A stretch of 64,000 nt of DNA, taken from positions 62,001 through 126,000 of the forward strand of contig NZ_VZZK01000010.1 in the NCBI RefSeq assembly GCF_008806385.1, in the 5' to 3' direction. Below the pieces are notes generated by a model. That model was not told where the DNA came from, made no database searches, and was given only the letters and a program-made list of their open reading frames with translations. Both the position numbers and the translations under genes were made by a program. How positions within the stretch are numbered: the first letter of the stretch is position 1; every line of letters begins with the position of its first letter. Origin of the DNA: Methylobacterium soli (GTDB lineage Bacteria; Pseudomonadota; Alphaproteobacteria; Rhizobiales; Beijerinckiaceae). This document shows, in pieces, positions 45,356 to 53,585 of this stretch.

Positions 45356-45401
45356 CACACGTCACCGTGACGGCGACGCACACGTCACCGTGACGGCGAC
45401 G
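45356..45401. repeat. 23-bp direct repeat, two exact copies, upstream of kup
   Basis: CACACGTCACCGTGACGGCG plus three bases occurs at 45356-45378 and immediately again at 45379-45401. Each unit contains GTCAC-C-GTGAC, a 5-bp dyad. Identical dyads 23 bases apart, about two helical turns, in a promoter region look like a double operator, 124 bases before the kup start. This is unproven. Confidence 0.75.
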
Positions 45402-45524
45402 ACGCCTGAATCCGCCGGGGACAGGGTCCGGCGCCCCTGGACGGCGTTTCCCCTCTTTCTACCTTCCTGAGAAACGGCCAAGCCCGCCCCGCCGGGGCCG
45501 CCCGCCGCACCGGAGTGCCAGCCC

Positions 45525-47447
45525 GTGAGCCATGTCGAACCCCAAGCGGGGGAGGGCGGTCCGCAGGGAACCGGGCGGGTCAAGCCGGCGCTGCTGCTCG
45601 GTGCGCTCGGCGTCGTCTACGGCGATATCGGCACGAGCCCGCTCTACGCCTTCAAGGAGGCGGTGCGGGCGGCGAGCGCCGGCGGGACGAGCGCCGAGCC
45701 GGCCGCGGTCGTCGGCGCGGTCTCGCTGATCCTCTGGGCGCTGATCATCATCGTCTCGGTGAAATACGCGGTGCTGATCCTGCGGGCGGACAATCGCGGC
45801 GAGGGCGGCATCGTGGCGATGCTGGCGCTCCTCGGCGCCCGCCATGCCAGGCCCGGGACTTGGCAGGCGCTGCTCCTCGTCGTCGGCCTCGTCGGGGCGG
45901 CCCTCCTGTACGGCGACGGCGCGATCACGCCCGCGATCTCGGTGCTCTCGGCGGTGGAGGGCCTGAAGGTCGATGCGCCGGCGCTCGGCCACTACGTCGT
46001 GCCCATCACCCTCGTGATCCTGATCGGGCTGTTCTTGGTGCAGAGCAAGGGCGTCGCCTTCATCGGCCGCATCTTCGGGCCGGTGATGCTGGTGTGGTTC
46101 GCCGTGCTGACGCTCCTGGGCATCGGCGGCATCGTCCACCATCCGGAGATCCTGGCGGCGGCCAATCCCTGGCGGGCGGTGGATTTCCTCACCCATGCGG
46201 GCTGGCATGTCAGCTTCGCGATGCTCGGCGCCGCCTTCCTGGCGGTCACGGGCGGCGAGGCGATGTATGCCGATCTCGGGCATTTCGGCGCCAAGCCCAT
46301 CCGGGTCGCGTGGTTCGGCCTCGTGCTGCCGGCCCTCGTCGTCAATTACTTCGGGCAGGGCGCGGTTCTGCTCGCCGAGCCCGACGCCATCGAGAACCCG
46401 TTCTACCGCCTGTCGCCCGACTGGGCGCATTACCCGCTGATCGGGCTCGCGACGCTCGCCACCGTGATCGCCTCGCAGGCGATCATCTCGGGCGTGTTCT
46501 CCCTCACCCAGCAATCGATCCAGCTCGGCTTCCTGCCGACCATGCGGATCATCCAGACCGCGCAGGACGAGCGCGGCCAGATCTACGTGCCGGTGGTGAA
46601 CTGGCTCCTGGCGGCCGGCACCCTGACGGCGGTGGTGATCTTCGGCTCGTCGGATGCGCTGGCGGGCGCCTACGGCATCGCGGTCTCGCTCCTCATGGCC
46701 ATCACGACGCTGCTCGCCGCGCTGATCGCGCTGAAATGGGGCTACAACCCCATCGCGGTCGTGGCGCTGAACGGCTTCTTCCTGATGATCGACCTCGTCT
46801 TCCTCGGCGCCAACAGCGTCAAGCTCCTGGAGGGCGGCTGGTTTCCCCTGGTGCTCGCCGGCCTCGTCGCGCTGATGATGCTGACCTGGAAGAAGGGCAC
46901 GGCCCTGGTCGAGGAGGCGCGGGTGGCCTTGCGCCTGCCGGAAGACGTCTTCCTCGAACGCTTGCGGGCGAACCCGCCGGTGCGGCTGCCCGGCACCGCC
47001 GCCTTCCTGTCGTCGGCGACCCACGGCATCCCCCTGCACCTGTCGCGCTTCGTCGAGCGCAGCCACGCGCTCACCGAGCAGATCCTGATCGTGACGGCCC
47101 TCTACGAGGAGAGCCCGACCGTGCCCCAATCGGAGCGCGCCGAGATCAGCCGGATCGCGCCCGACTTCTACCGGCTGACCCTGCGCTACGGTTTCATGGA
47201 GGATGCCTCGATCCCCGAGGGGCTGGCCTGCGCCGTCCGCAGCGGGCTCCTGCCCGAGCATTTCATCGACGATCTGACGATCTTCATCGGCCACGAGACC
47301 ATCATCCCGAAGAGCGACCATCGCGGCATGTCCGATTGGCGCGAGAAGCTCTTCGCCTTCATGCAGCGCAACGGCGAGCGCACCGGCGCCTTCTTCTGCG
47401 TGCCGACCCGGCAGGTGATCGAGGTCGGGACCGAGATCGAGATCTGA
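45525..47447 (+). CDS. kup: low-affinity potassium uptake transporter Kup
   Basis: A 640-residue KUP/HAK/KT family K+/H+ symporter of the inner membrane, with about twelve helices then a cytosolic C-terminal domain. The family start VYGDIGTSPLYAFKEAVRAAS is near residue 33; YGDGAITPAISVLSAVEGL, GGEAMYADLGHFG and NYFGQGAVLL are further signatures, and the C-terminal part (ESPTVPQSERAEISRIAPDFYRLTLRYGFMEDASIPEGL) is typical. Start GTG 45525 follows CGGAG. Upstream, a tandem 23-bp repeat could be a regulatory site. The gene converges with an acyl-CoA ligase gene. Confidence 0.95.
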   Translation: MSHVEPQAGEGGPQGTGRVKPALLLGALGVVYGDIGTSPLYAFKEAVRAASAGGTSAEPAAVVGAVSLILWALIIIVSVKYAVLILRADNRGEGGIVAMLALLGARHARPGTWQALLLVVGLVGAALLYGDGAITPAISVLSAVEGLKVDAPALGHYVVPITLVILIGLFLVQSKGVAFIGRIFGPVMLVWFAVLTLLGIGGIVHHPEILAAANPWRAVDFLTHAGWHVSFAMLGAAFLAVTGGEAMYADLGHFGAKPIRVAWFGLVLPALVVNYFGQGAVLLAEPDAIENPFYRLSPDWAHYPLIGLATLATVIASQAIISGVFSLTQQSIQLGFLPTMRIIQTAQDERGQIYVPVVNWLLAAGTLTAVVIFGSSDALAGAYGIAVSLLMAITTLLAALIALKWGYNPIAVVALNGFFLMIDLVFLGANSVKLLEGGWFPLVLAGLVALMMLTWKKGTALVEEARVALRLPEDVFLERLRANPPVRLPGTAAFLSSATHGIPLHLSRFVERSHALTEQILIVTALYEESPTVPQSERAEISRIAPDFYRLTLRYGFMEDASIPEGLACAVRSGLLPEHFIDDLTIFIGHETIIPKSDHRGMSDWREKLFAFMQRNGERTGAFFCVPTRQVIEVGTEIEI

Positions 47448-47510
47448 CCGCGCCTGCGGGCCGCGGGTGGCCTGGGCGCGGCCACGCGCGCCCGGGATCG
47501 CCCGCGCGGA

Positions 47511-47527
47511 GGCCGGGATGCCCGGCC
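47511..47527. terminator. Small hairpin between convergent kup and ligase genes
   Basis: GGCCGGG-ATG-CCCGGCC at 47511-47527 is a perfect 7-bp stem just before the stop codon of the minus-strand ligase. It can serve both strands, but no T-run is present on either. Confidence 0.4.
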
Positions 47528-47528
47528 C

Positions 47529-49064
47529 CTAGCCGAGGCCGAGCTTGCGGGCGAGGCCGATGCGCTGGAGCTTGCCGGTGGCGCCTTGCGGGATCTCGTC
47601 GAGGAGCAGGACCTTGGCCGGAACCTTGAAGCCCGCGAGGCGGCTCGCCGCGAAGGCCCGGATCTCCGCCTCGCTCGCATCCGCACCCTCGCGGAGCACG
47701 ATCGCGGCCGCGACCTCCTCGCCGAGCTTGTCATGGGGCACCGCGAAGGTGACGCATTGGGCCACCGCCGGGTGATCCATCAGGATCTCGTCGACCTCGC
47801 GCGGGGAGATCTTCTCGCCGCCCCGGTTGATGATCTCCTTCAGGCGTCCCGTGATGGTGAGGTAGCCCTCGGGCGAGAGGCTGCCCTGGTCGCCCGTGCG
47901 GAACCAGCCCTGGCGGGTGAAGGCCTCGGCATTGGCGGCCGGGTTGTTCTCGTAGCCCGCCATCACGTTGTCGCCTCGGATGACGATCTCGCCGGTCTCG
48001 CCGGAGGCGAGGGGCTCGCCGTCGGGACCGACCACCGCGATCTCGGGGCCGGCGGCGAGGCCGACGCAGCCGGGACAATGCGGGCGCGGCGGCAGCGGGT
48101 TCGAGGCCATCTGGTGGGCCGCCTCGGTCATGCCGTAGGCCTCGATCACGGGGGCGCCGAAGGCCTCCTCCAGCGCCGCCATCACCTGCGGCGGCAGGGA
48201 GGAGGAGGACGAGCGGATCAGGCGCAGCGGATTTGCCGCGATGGTCTCGGCGTTGCGCCCGGCGCGGCCGAGGATCGCCTGATGCATGGTCGGCACCGCC
48301 GTGTACCAGGTCGGCCGCGCCTCGCCCATCCAGCCGAAGAACTTGAGCGCGCTGAAGCCTGGGGTGCAGCAGACCTGGCCGCCCGCCGAGAGCGGCGCCA
48401 GGATGCCGGCGATGAGACCGTGGATGTGGAACAGCGGCATGATGTTGAGGCCGCGATCCTGCGCCGTGAAGGCGAGGGCGTTCCGGATGTTGCGGGCCGA
48501 GGCGCAGACATTGGCCTGGCTGAGCGGCACGATCTTCGGGCGCGAGGTGGTGCCGGAGGTGTGGAGCACGAGCGCGAGGTCGCCGGGCGCGGAGGGACCG
48601 CCCTGCGGGGCCGGGGCGGCCGCGCCCTCGGGGAAGCGCAGCGTGAAGCTGCCGGCGCCCTGCTCCGGCGTCGGGCTCAGGCGCACCACCGCGATGCCGA
48701 GGCGCTCGGCGACGCGCACCGCCGGGGTCTCGTCGCCCTCGGCCGCCACCAGGAGCGTGGCGCCAAGATCGCGCAGGTAGAACGTGAATTCCTCGGCCGT
48801 GTAGGCCGGGTTCAGGGGCGCCGCGACGGCGCCGGCCGCGAGCGCGATGAAGGCCGCGGCCATGTCCGGGCCATTCGGGAGCACGATGGCGATGCGCGCC
48901 CCGCGGCCGGTCCCGTGCGCGTTGAGGTCCGCGACCGTGCGGGCGGTCAGCGCCCGAAGGGCCGCGAAGGTGAGCGGCACGCCGCCGGGGCTCGACAGGG
49001 CGGTCGCGTCGTCCGCGCCGGTCCGGATCAGGTCGTTCAGGGTCTGGGCAATGGTCGCGGCCAT
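47529..49064 (-). CDS. acyl-CoA synthetase, oxalate-CoA ligase-like (AAE3/PCS60 type)
   Basis: A 511-residue ANL-family adenylating enzyme. AMP-binding motif: LVLHTSGTTSRPKIVPLSQANV; others are IMPLFHIHGLIAGILAPLSAGG, VIEAYGMTEAAHQMASNPLPPRPHCPG, GYENNPAANAEAF, GWFRTGDQGSLSPEGYLTITGRLKEIINRGGEKISPREVDEILMDHP. RSSSSSLPPQVMAALEEAFGAPVIEAYGMTEA corresponds closely to the plant and yeast oxalyl-CoA synthetases, so oxalate is the best substrate guess; Methylobacterium can use oxalate. The start ATG 49064 gives MAATIAQTLNDLI. A PanE-like gene and a truncated FAH gene lie upstream in the same direction. Confidence 0.85.
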   Translation of the reverse strand: MAATIAQTLNDLIRTGADDATALSSPGGVPLTFAALRALTARTVADLNAHGTGRGARIAIVLPNGPDMAAAFIALAAGAVAAPLNPAYTAEEFTFYLRDLGATLLVAAEGDETPAVRVAERLGIAVVRLSPTPEQGAGSFTLRFPEGAAAPAPQGGPSAPGDLALVLHTSGTTSRPKIVPLSQANVCASARNIRNALAFTAQDRGLNIMPLFHIHGLIAGILAPLSAGGQVCCTPGFSALKFFGWMGEARPTWYTAVPTMHQAILGRAGRNAETIAANPLRLIRSSSSSLPPQVMAALEEAFGAPVIEAYGMTEAAHQMASNPLPPRPHCPGCVGLAAGPEIAVVGPDGEPLASGETGEIVIRGDNVMAGYENNPAANAEAFTRQGWFRTGDQGSLSPEGYLTITGRLKEIINRGGEKISPREVDEILMDHPAVAQCVTFAVPHDKLGEEVAAAIVLREGADASEAEIRAFAASRLAGFKVPAKVLLLDEIPQGATGKLQRIGLARKLGLG

Positions 49065-49189
49065 CAAGCGTCTTCCGAAAGGTCGGGGCAAAGCGCGGCC
49101 GGGCCCGCGCCGCTCTGGGCGCGCGGGATCCGGTCGGCTCGGGAAGGGGGAACGGGCGGCGCGGCCGCCCGAATGTCGGTCGGGCGGCG

Positions 49190-50200
49190 TCAGCCCGGCT
49201 GGATCGCCAGCCGGCCGTTCTGCCTCTCGAGGCTGCGGGAGAGGAGCCGCATCAGGGCGTAGACGGTGTCGATATGCGGCGTCGCCGTCCCGGTCAGGCG
49301 GCCGAGCTCGATCACCGAGCCGACCAGGGCTTCCAGCTCGATGGCCCGGCCGGCCTCGACATCCTGCAGCATCGAGGTCTTGTGCGCCCCGACCTTCTCG
49401 GCGCCCGCGATGCGGCGGTCGATGCCGACCCGGAAGGTGATGCCGAGGGCGTTCGCGATCGCCTGCGCCTCCTCCATCATCGATTGCGCGAGTGCCCGGG
49501 TGTCGGGAAACTGGCAGATGTCCACGAGGGTCGCGTGGGTGAGCGCGGAGATCGGGTTGAAGCTGAGATTGCCCCAGAGCTTGAGCCAGATCTCGGCCCG
49601 GATGTCCTCGAAGACCGGAGCCTTGAAGCCGGCCTTGGTCAGGCGCCCGGCGAGCTTGAGCACGCGCTCGCTCTTCGAGCCGTCGAGCTCGCCGAGGCCG
49701 TAGCGCTGGCCCTCCACCACCTCGACGACGCCCGGCTCGGTCAGGATCGCGGCCGGGTACACAACGGTGCCGATGACCTGGGCCGGATCGAGGTTGCGAG
49801 CGATGAGGCCGCCCGGATCGGCCGTCTCGAGCTGCGTGCCGGCATGGACGCCGCCATGGCCCCGCGTGAAGTACCACCACGGGATGCCGTTCTGCAGAGG
49901 CAGCACGATCGTGTCCGGCCCGATCATGTGGCGCAGATCCTCGGCGATCGGCCCGACCTGATGCGCCTTGACGGTGAGCATCACGATCTCGTGGACGCCC
50001 GCCTCCTTCATCGAGCTCGTGGCCCGCACGTTCCGGGCGTGGTAGGCGGTCCCGTCCTCGTCGACGAGGCGCATCCCGTTGGCCTTGATGGCCGCGAGAT
50101 TGGCGCCGCGGGCGATGAAGGTGACCTGCTCGCCCGCATGGGCGAGCTTCACGCCGAGTTGGCCGCCGATGGCGCCGGCGCCGACGATCGCGATGCTCAT
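49190..50200 (-). CDS. 2-dehydropantoate 2-reductase family protein
   Basis: A 336-residue NADPH-dependent reductase of the ketopantoate reductase fold. N-terminal Rossmann motif: IAIVGAGAIGGQLGVKLAHAGEQVTFIARG. VMLTVKAHQVGPIAEDLR, PLQNGIPWWYF and WLKLWGNLSFNPISALTHATLVDICQ are family features, including the Lys and Asn/Ser residues of the substrate site. The start ATG 50200 has an unusually strong purine-rich Shine-Dalgarno, GAGGAGGAGG, six bases upstream. In this position, between a ligase and an FAH hydrolase, it may reduce another 2-oxo acid rather than ketopantoate. Confidence 0.88.
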   Translation of the reverse strand: MSIAIVGAGAIGGQLGVKLAHAGEQVTFIARGANLAAIKANGMRLVDEDGTAYHARNVRATSSMKEAGVHEIVMLTVKAHQVGPIAEDLRHMIGPDTIVLPLQNGIPWWYFTRGHGGVHAGTQLETADPGGLIARNLDPAQVIGTVVYPAAILTEPGVVEVVEGQRYGLGELDGSKSERVLKLAGRLTKAGFKAPVFEDIRAEIWLKLWGNLSFNPISALTHATLVDICQFPDTRALAQSMMEEAQAIANALGITFRVGIDRRIAGAEKVGAHKTSMLQDVEAGRAIELEALVGSVIELGRLTGTATPHIDTVYALMRLLSRSLERQNGRLAIQPG

Positions 50201-50289
50201 GGGATACCTCCTCCTCTGGGGAGCCCGGCGGTGGCGCGCGGGCTCCGGACGCTTGCTGCTCCGCCGGGCGGTGGGCCGCCCGCCGGGTC

Positions 50290-50757
50290 CTATTCGAAGC
50301 GGTTCACCAGGACGCCGATTCCGGCGATCTCGACCTCGACGGTCGCGCCCTTCGGGATCGTGCCGGCGCCGTTGGCCGTGCCGCAGGCGATGATGTCGCC
50401 GGGCTCCAGGGTCAGGCCCTGCGAGATCATCGCGACGATCGCCCGGGGATCGTGGATCATGTCGGCGAGCGGGTAGTTCTGGCGCTCGCGCCCGGTGACC
50501 CGCACCACCACGCTCGCCTCCGCCGGGTCGAGGTCGGTGGCGATCACGGGGCCGAACGGCGAGACGCCGTCGAGGCCCTTCGAGCGGGTCCATTGCAGGA
50601 AGCTCGGATCCGCCCGCAGGATATCGAGGGAGGTCACGTCGTTGAGGCAGGTGTAGCCGAAGATGTGCGCGGCCGCCGTCTCGGGCGTCAGGTCGCGGCT
50701 GCGCCGGCCGATCACGATCCCGAGCTCGCCCTCGCAGAGCACGCGGCCCACGCTCAT
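50290..50757 (-). pseudogene. fumarylacetoacetate hydrolase (FAH) family protein, 5'-truncated
   Basis: From ATG 50757 the frame reads MSVGRVLCEGELGIVIGRRSRDLTPETAAAHIFGYTCLNDVTSLDILRADPSFLQWTRSKG, PFGPVIATDLDP, NYPLADMIHDPRAIVAMISQGLTLEPGDIIACGTANGAGTIPKGATVEVEIAGIG. Relatives are 250-290 residues and begin with about 70-100 residues including the lid (KPxSALIGPG...); here these are absent, leaving 155 residues. The metal-binding Glu in CEGELG and Asp in CLNDVT are present. The frame upstream of 50757 continues open to 50943 but encodes unrelated, AT-rich sequence. I infer deletion or replacement of the 5' end. It points the same way as the PanE gene, 89 bases apart. Confidence 0.75.
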
Positions 50758-50990
50758 TCGGCGGATTCCTCGGATCGCGTCTTCATGGTGGTACCCAATA
50801 TGCCACGGGCTTATTTTGAATTCAGGGACCATTGCAGGAAGCGATCCCTCAAGTCCTGCGCAAAATTTTTGGGGTGATCTCAGGAAAAATTTGAGCCTAT
50901 TGCGCCGATCGTTTCCCGCAATGGTTGTATTGCGCTGCAGCATACAGGATCAGTCCCGGGCGTTGCTCGGCTCAAGCCTTCGTGAGCATC
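50758..50990. other. AT-richer segment flanking the truncated FAH gene
   Basis: Bases about 50775-50945 are visibly poorer in G+C than the rest of the window, with runs such as CAAAATTTTTGGGG and GGAAAAATTTGAG. No intact gene is present. A short plus-strand reading (VVPNMPRAYFEFRDHCRKRS) suggests a degraded coding piece, but I cannot name it. The segment begins exactly where FAH homology ends. Confidence 0.6.
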
Positions 50991-51015
50991 GGAACATTCG
51001 GAACGGATCACCGTT
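50991..51015 (+). promoter_or_regulatory. EcfG-type general stress promoter upstream of csbD
   Basis: GGAAC at 50991-50995, a 16-base spacer and CGTT at 51012-51015 match the EcfG (general stress response sigma) consensus GGAAC-N16/17-CGTT of alphaproteobacteria. It is 72 bases before the ATG of a CsbD protein, a typical stress-regulon member. Confidence 0.75.
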
Positions 51016-51087
51016 CAGCCTTGCCGAGAGCGAGCGGTCACGCTTCGTGGCCGCGGACGCTTCCCGACCGATGCAAGGAGAGTTCCG

Positions 51088-51300
51088 ATGAGCAGCACCA
51101 CCGACAAGATCAAGGGCCTGGCCAACGAGGCCATCGGCAACGTCAAGCAGGGCATCGGCAGCGCCACCGGCAACGAGAAGCTTCAGGCCGAGGGCAAGGC
51201 CCAGGAGCTGAAGGGCGAGGCCCAGAAGACCGTCGGCGACGCCAAGGACGGCGTGAAGAACGCGGCCCAGAGCGCGGCCGACGCCGTCAAGAAGATCTGA
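51088..51300 (+). CDS. CsbD-family stress-response protein
   Basis: A 70-residue very hydrophilic protein with Lys/Glu/Ala-rich repeats: TDKIKGLANEAIGNVKQGIG, then KLQAEGKAQELKGEAQKTVGDAKDGVKNAAQSAADAVKK. The CsbD domain is found in general stress regulons, and members are natively little structured. ATG 51088 has AAGGAGAG seven bases upstream. Its EcfG-type promoter is at 50991-51015. A second member follows at 51455. Confidence 0.92.
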   Translation: MSSTTDKIKGLANEAIGNVKQGIGSATGNEKLQAEGKAQELKGEAQKTVGDAKDGVKNAAQSAADAVKKI

Positions 51301-51454
51301 CAAGGAGATCTGATCGAGGCGATCCGCGCCGACCCGGCAGGGTCGCATGACGATGAGGACGGGCTTGCGGGCGGCGGGCGTCGTGCCCGGCCCGCGGGCC
51401 GGACCAGGAAAGCCGGAGATGCCGGCCTTCCGGTTCCACAGAAAGGTTTCCAGC

Positions 51455-51838
51455 ATGAACAGGGATCGGATCGAAGGCGGATTCCGCCATATTCGCGGGC
51501 GCGCCAAGACCGCCGTCGGCGCGGTGACCGGGCATCCGATGTCCCAGGTCGACGGCGCCATCGACCAAGTCGCGGGCGCGGCTCAGTACGCTTACGGGCA
51601 GGCGCGCGACACCGCGCGCGACCTGCGCCGCGATGGCGAGCACCTGATCGACGAGGCGCGCGGCCGCGGCCGGGCGCTCGCCGACGAGACCCGCGAGCGC
51701 GGCCAGCGCTACCGCGACGAGGCCGTGCAGCGCGGCCGGGCCGTGGTGCGGCGGGCCGAGGACAACAAGACCGCGACGCTGCTGCTCGTGGCGGCCGCGG
51801 CCTTCAGCTTCGGCTGGCTGGCGCGCAGGACCCACTGA
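51455..51838 (+). CDS. CsbD-like protein with a C-terminal membrane segment
   Basis: A 127-residue protein. The first 45 residues match the CsbD pattern (RDRIEGGFRHIRGRAKTAVGAVTGHPMSQVDGAIDQVAGAAQYAYGQARDTARDL), the middle is an Arg/Glu-rich helix, and the end LLLVAAAAFSFGWLARRTH is a C-terminal membrane anchor. ATG 51455 is preceded by AAAGG. It lies 154 bases downstream of csbD and is followed by a strong terminator at 51864-51894; the two genes likely form one stress transcript. Confidence 0.85.
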   Translation: MNRDRIEGGFRHIRGRAKTAVGAVTGHPMSQVDGAIDQVAGAAQYAYGQARDTARDLRRDGEHLIDEARGRGRALADETRERGQRYRDEAVQRGRAVVRRAEDNKTATLLLVAAAAFSFGWLARRTH

Positions 51839-51863
51839 GCCGGTCGCATCCGCGACGCGACAG

Positions 51864-51894
51864 GGCGTCCCGGTCCGCCGGGGCGCCTTTTTTT
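51864..51894 (+). terminator. Intrinsic terminator after the csbD pair
   Basis: A 10-bp stem (GGCGTCCCGG at 51864-51873 pairing with CCGGGGCGCC at 51878-51887, one G-T pair) with the loop TCCG is followed by seven T residues (51888-51894). This is the clearest Rho-independent terminator in this half of the window and lies 26 bases past the CsbD-like gene stop. Confidence 0.9.
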
Positions 51895-51955
51895 GCGGGG
51901 CGCGATCCCGTACAGGGCGGACGGGCCCGCAATGCGGGCGCGGAGGCGCGATGCC

Positions 51956-52750
51956 ATGCCGGTCCGGTCCTGGGGTGAGCTGACGACGCGGGAACTCGGC
52001 GCGCGCGACCGGGACCGCACCATCGCGGTCCTGCCCGTCGCGGCGATCGAGCAGCACGGTCCCCACCTGCCGCTGGCCACCGACGCGATCATCGCCGAGG
52101 GCTACCTCGCGCGCCTCGCGCCCTTCGTTCCGGACGATCTCGGCGTGCTGCTGCTGCCCGTGCAGAGCATCGGCAAGTCGGACGAGCACGACGCGTTTGC
52201 CGGGACCCTCAGCCTCACGACGGAGACGGCGCTGCGGGCCTGGACCGAGATCGGCGCCGGCCTCGCCGCCGCCGGCTGCAACAAGCTCGTGATCGTGACC
52301 TCGCACGGGGGCAACAGCGCCCTGATCGACCTCGTGGCAGGGGCTTTGCGCGGGCGCCACCGCATGGTGGCGGTGACGACGTCGTGGAGCCGGCTCGGCT
52401 ATCCGGCGGGCTTGTTCCCGGAAGCCGAGATCCGCCACGGCATCCATGCGGGCGGCATCGAGACCGCCCTGATGCGAGCCTTGCGGCCGGATCTCGTGCG
52501 CGAGGCCGAGATCGCGGACTTCACCCCCCGCACGGTGGCGATGGAGCGCGACTTCCGCCATCTGCGCGCCGGGCGCCCGGCGGCCTTCGCCTGGAAGGCC
52601 GAGGATCTCCACCCCTCCGGCGCGATGGGCGACGCGCGCCTCGGCAGCGCGGAGGCGGGCCGGGCCGCCCTCGACCACGGCGCCCGCGCCTTCGCCGAAC
52701 TCCTGTGCGACGTCGACCGGTTCCGGCTGGAGACGCCCGGCGGCGCGTAA
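51956..52750 (+). CDS. creatininase (creatinine amidohydrolase) family protein
   Basis: A 264-residue metal-dependent amidohydrolase of the creatininase family. Metal-ligand motifs are EQHGPHLPLATDAIIAEG, SDEHDAFAGTLSL, VTSHGGNSALIDLVAG and the HAGGIETALMRALRPDLV block, in which the Glu and His bind metal. Members also act in mycofactocin maturation or riboflavin-like pathways, so the substrate is unknown. ATG 51956 (MPVRSWGELTTREL) is preferred over an upstream in-frame ATG with no homology. The stop codon is embedded in a possible ECF promoter (52747). Confidence 0.9.
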   Translation: MPVRSWGELTTRELGARDRDRTIAVLPVAAIEQHGPHLPLATDAIIAEGYLARLAPFVPDDLGVLLLPVQSIGKSDEHDAFAGTLSLTTETALRAWTEIGAGLAAAGCNKLVIVTSHGGNSALIDLVAGALRGRHRMVAVTTSWSRLGYPAGLFPEAEIRHGIHAGGIETALMRALRPDLVREAEIADFTPRTVAMERDFRHLRAGRPAAFAWKAEDLHPSGAMGDARLGSAEAGRAALDHGARAFAELLCDVDRFRLETPGGA

Positions 52751-52772
52751 CCGCGGGCCCGCGCCCGCCGAA
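52747..52772 (+). promoter_or_regulatory. SigF/ECF-type promoter before the DUF1223 gene
   Basis: GTAACC (52747-52752), 16 bases, CGAA (52769-52772). The -35 box overlaps the TAA stop of the creatininase gene. It has the same boxes as 53506-53531 upstream of the MXKDX gene. The GTAACC/CGAA pattern is what I recall for promoters of the Caulobacter SigF regulon. It lies 39 bases before the ATG. Confidence 0.6.
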
Positions 52773-52810
52773 AGGCTCCGGCATCGGACCGTTCCGGAGC
52801 CTCGAGACCC

Positions 52811-53509
52811 ATGCGCTACGTCGCCTTCCTCGTCCTGCCTCTCCTCGTTCCCCTCGCGGCCACGAAGGTGGCGAGCCCCGCCGCCGCCGCGGAGCGGCCC
52901 GTCGTCGTCGAGCTCTTCACCTCGCAGAGCTGCTCCTCCTGCCCGCCCGCGGAGGCTCTCCTCGGGGAACTCGCGGAGAAGCCCGACGGCCTGTTGCCGC
53001 TCGCCTTCCACGTCACCTACTGGAACCGCCTGGACTGGCGCGACACCTTCTCGCTCCCCGCCGCCACCGCGCGCCAGCAGGCCTATGCCGAGCGCCTCGG
53101 CGACGGCAATTTCACGCCGCAGATCGTGGTCGATGGGCGCCGCAGCGTCGTGGGCTCCCGCCGGGGCGAGGTGAGCACCGCGATCGGGCAGGCGCGCGGG
53201 GAGGCATCCGCGGCCTTGCCCGTCAGCCTCAGCCGCGCCGACGGCAACCTCGTGGTCCATCTCGGCGCGGGCTCGGGCGCCGCCGACATCCTCCTGGTCG
53301 GCTTCGATGCTCGGCACGAGACGCGGGTCGCCCGCGGCGAGAATGCCGGCCGCACCCTCGTGCAGGCCAACGTGGTGCGCTCGGTGCGCAGCCTCGGCCG
53401 CTGGGACGGCAAGGCCCGGACCCTGTCCGAGCCCTGGCCCGCCGGCAGCGAGGCCGCGGTGATCGTCCAGGCGGCGGACGGGCGCATCCTCGGTGCGGGC
53501 CGCTCGTAA
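52811..53509 (+). CDS. DUF1223 domain-containing secreted thioredoxin-fold protein
   Basis: A 232-residue protein with a signal peptide (RYVAFLVLPLLVPLAATKVASPAAAA). The mature protein begins VVVELFTSQSCSSCPPAEALLGELAEK, with the CSSC dithiol, followed by AFHVTYWNRLDWRDTFSLPAATARQQAYA, a DUF1223 signature. The fold is thioredoxin-like and periplasmic, probably a redox or metal-binding role. The gene carries a candidate ECF promoter of its own and precedes the MXKDX-sigma-anti-sigma cluster; DUF1223 is plausible as a member of the same regulon. Confidence 0.88.
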   Translation: MRYVAFLVLPLLVPLAATKVASPAAAAERPVVVELFTSQSCSSCPPAEALLGELAEKPDGLLPLAFHVTYWNRLDWRDTFSLPAATARQQAYAERLGDGNFTPQIVVDGRRSVVGSRRGEVSTAIGQARGEASAALPVSLSRADGNLVVHLGAGSGAADILLVGFDARHETRVARGENAGRTLVQANVVRSVRSLGRWDGKARTLSEPWPAGSEAAVIVQAADGRILGAGRS

Positions 53510-53531
53510 CCGCTTGCGGGAAACCGCGAAT
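53506..53531 (+). promoter_or_regulatory. SigF/ECF-type promoter before the MXKDX-sigF-nrsF unit
   Basis: GTAACC (53506-53511), 15 bases, CGAAT (53527-53531). The -35 box overlaps the TAA stop of the DUF1223 gene and the pair lies 55 bases upstream of the MXKDX ATG. A matching promoter at 52747 supports control by the adjacent ECF sigma factor. Autoregulation is likely. Confidence 0.6.
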
Positions 53532-53585
53532 AGGAATCGTCACCGCGGTGTTGGCCCGGTGCTCACAATCCAGGGACATCGAACC

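Noticed and set aside
45356-45401. Mobile element ends formed by the 23-bp repeat
   Set aside because: The two copies are tandem and direct with nothing between them and no transposase, so they do not border an element.
50758-50943. Full-length FAH protein read through the upstream open frame from ATG 50943
   Set aside because: The added residues are unlike the family N-terminus and the base composition changes at the join, so it is a chance extension.
53518-53541. GGGAAAC with CGTC 13 bases later as an ECF promoter before the MXKDX gene
   Set aside because: The spacer is too short for a GGAAC/CGTC-type ECF promoter; the GTAACC/CGAA pair next to it is a better match.
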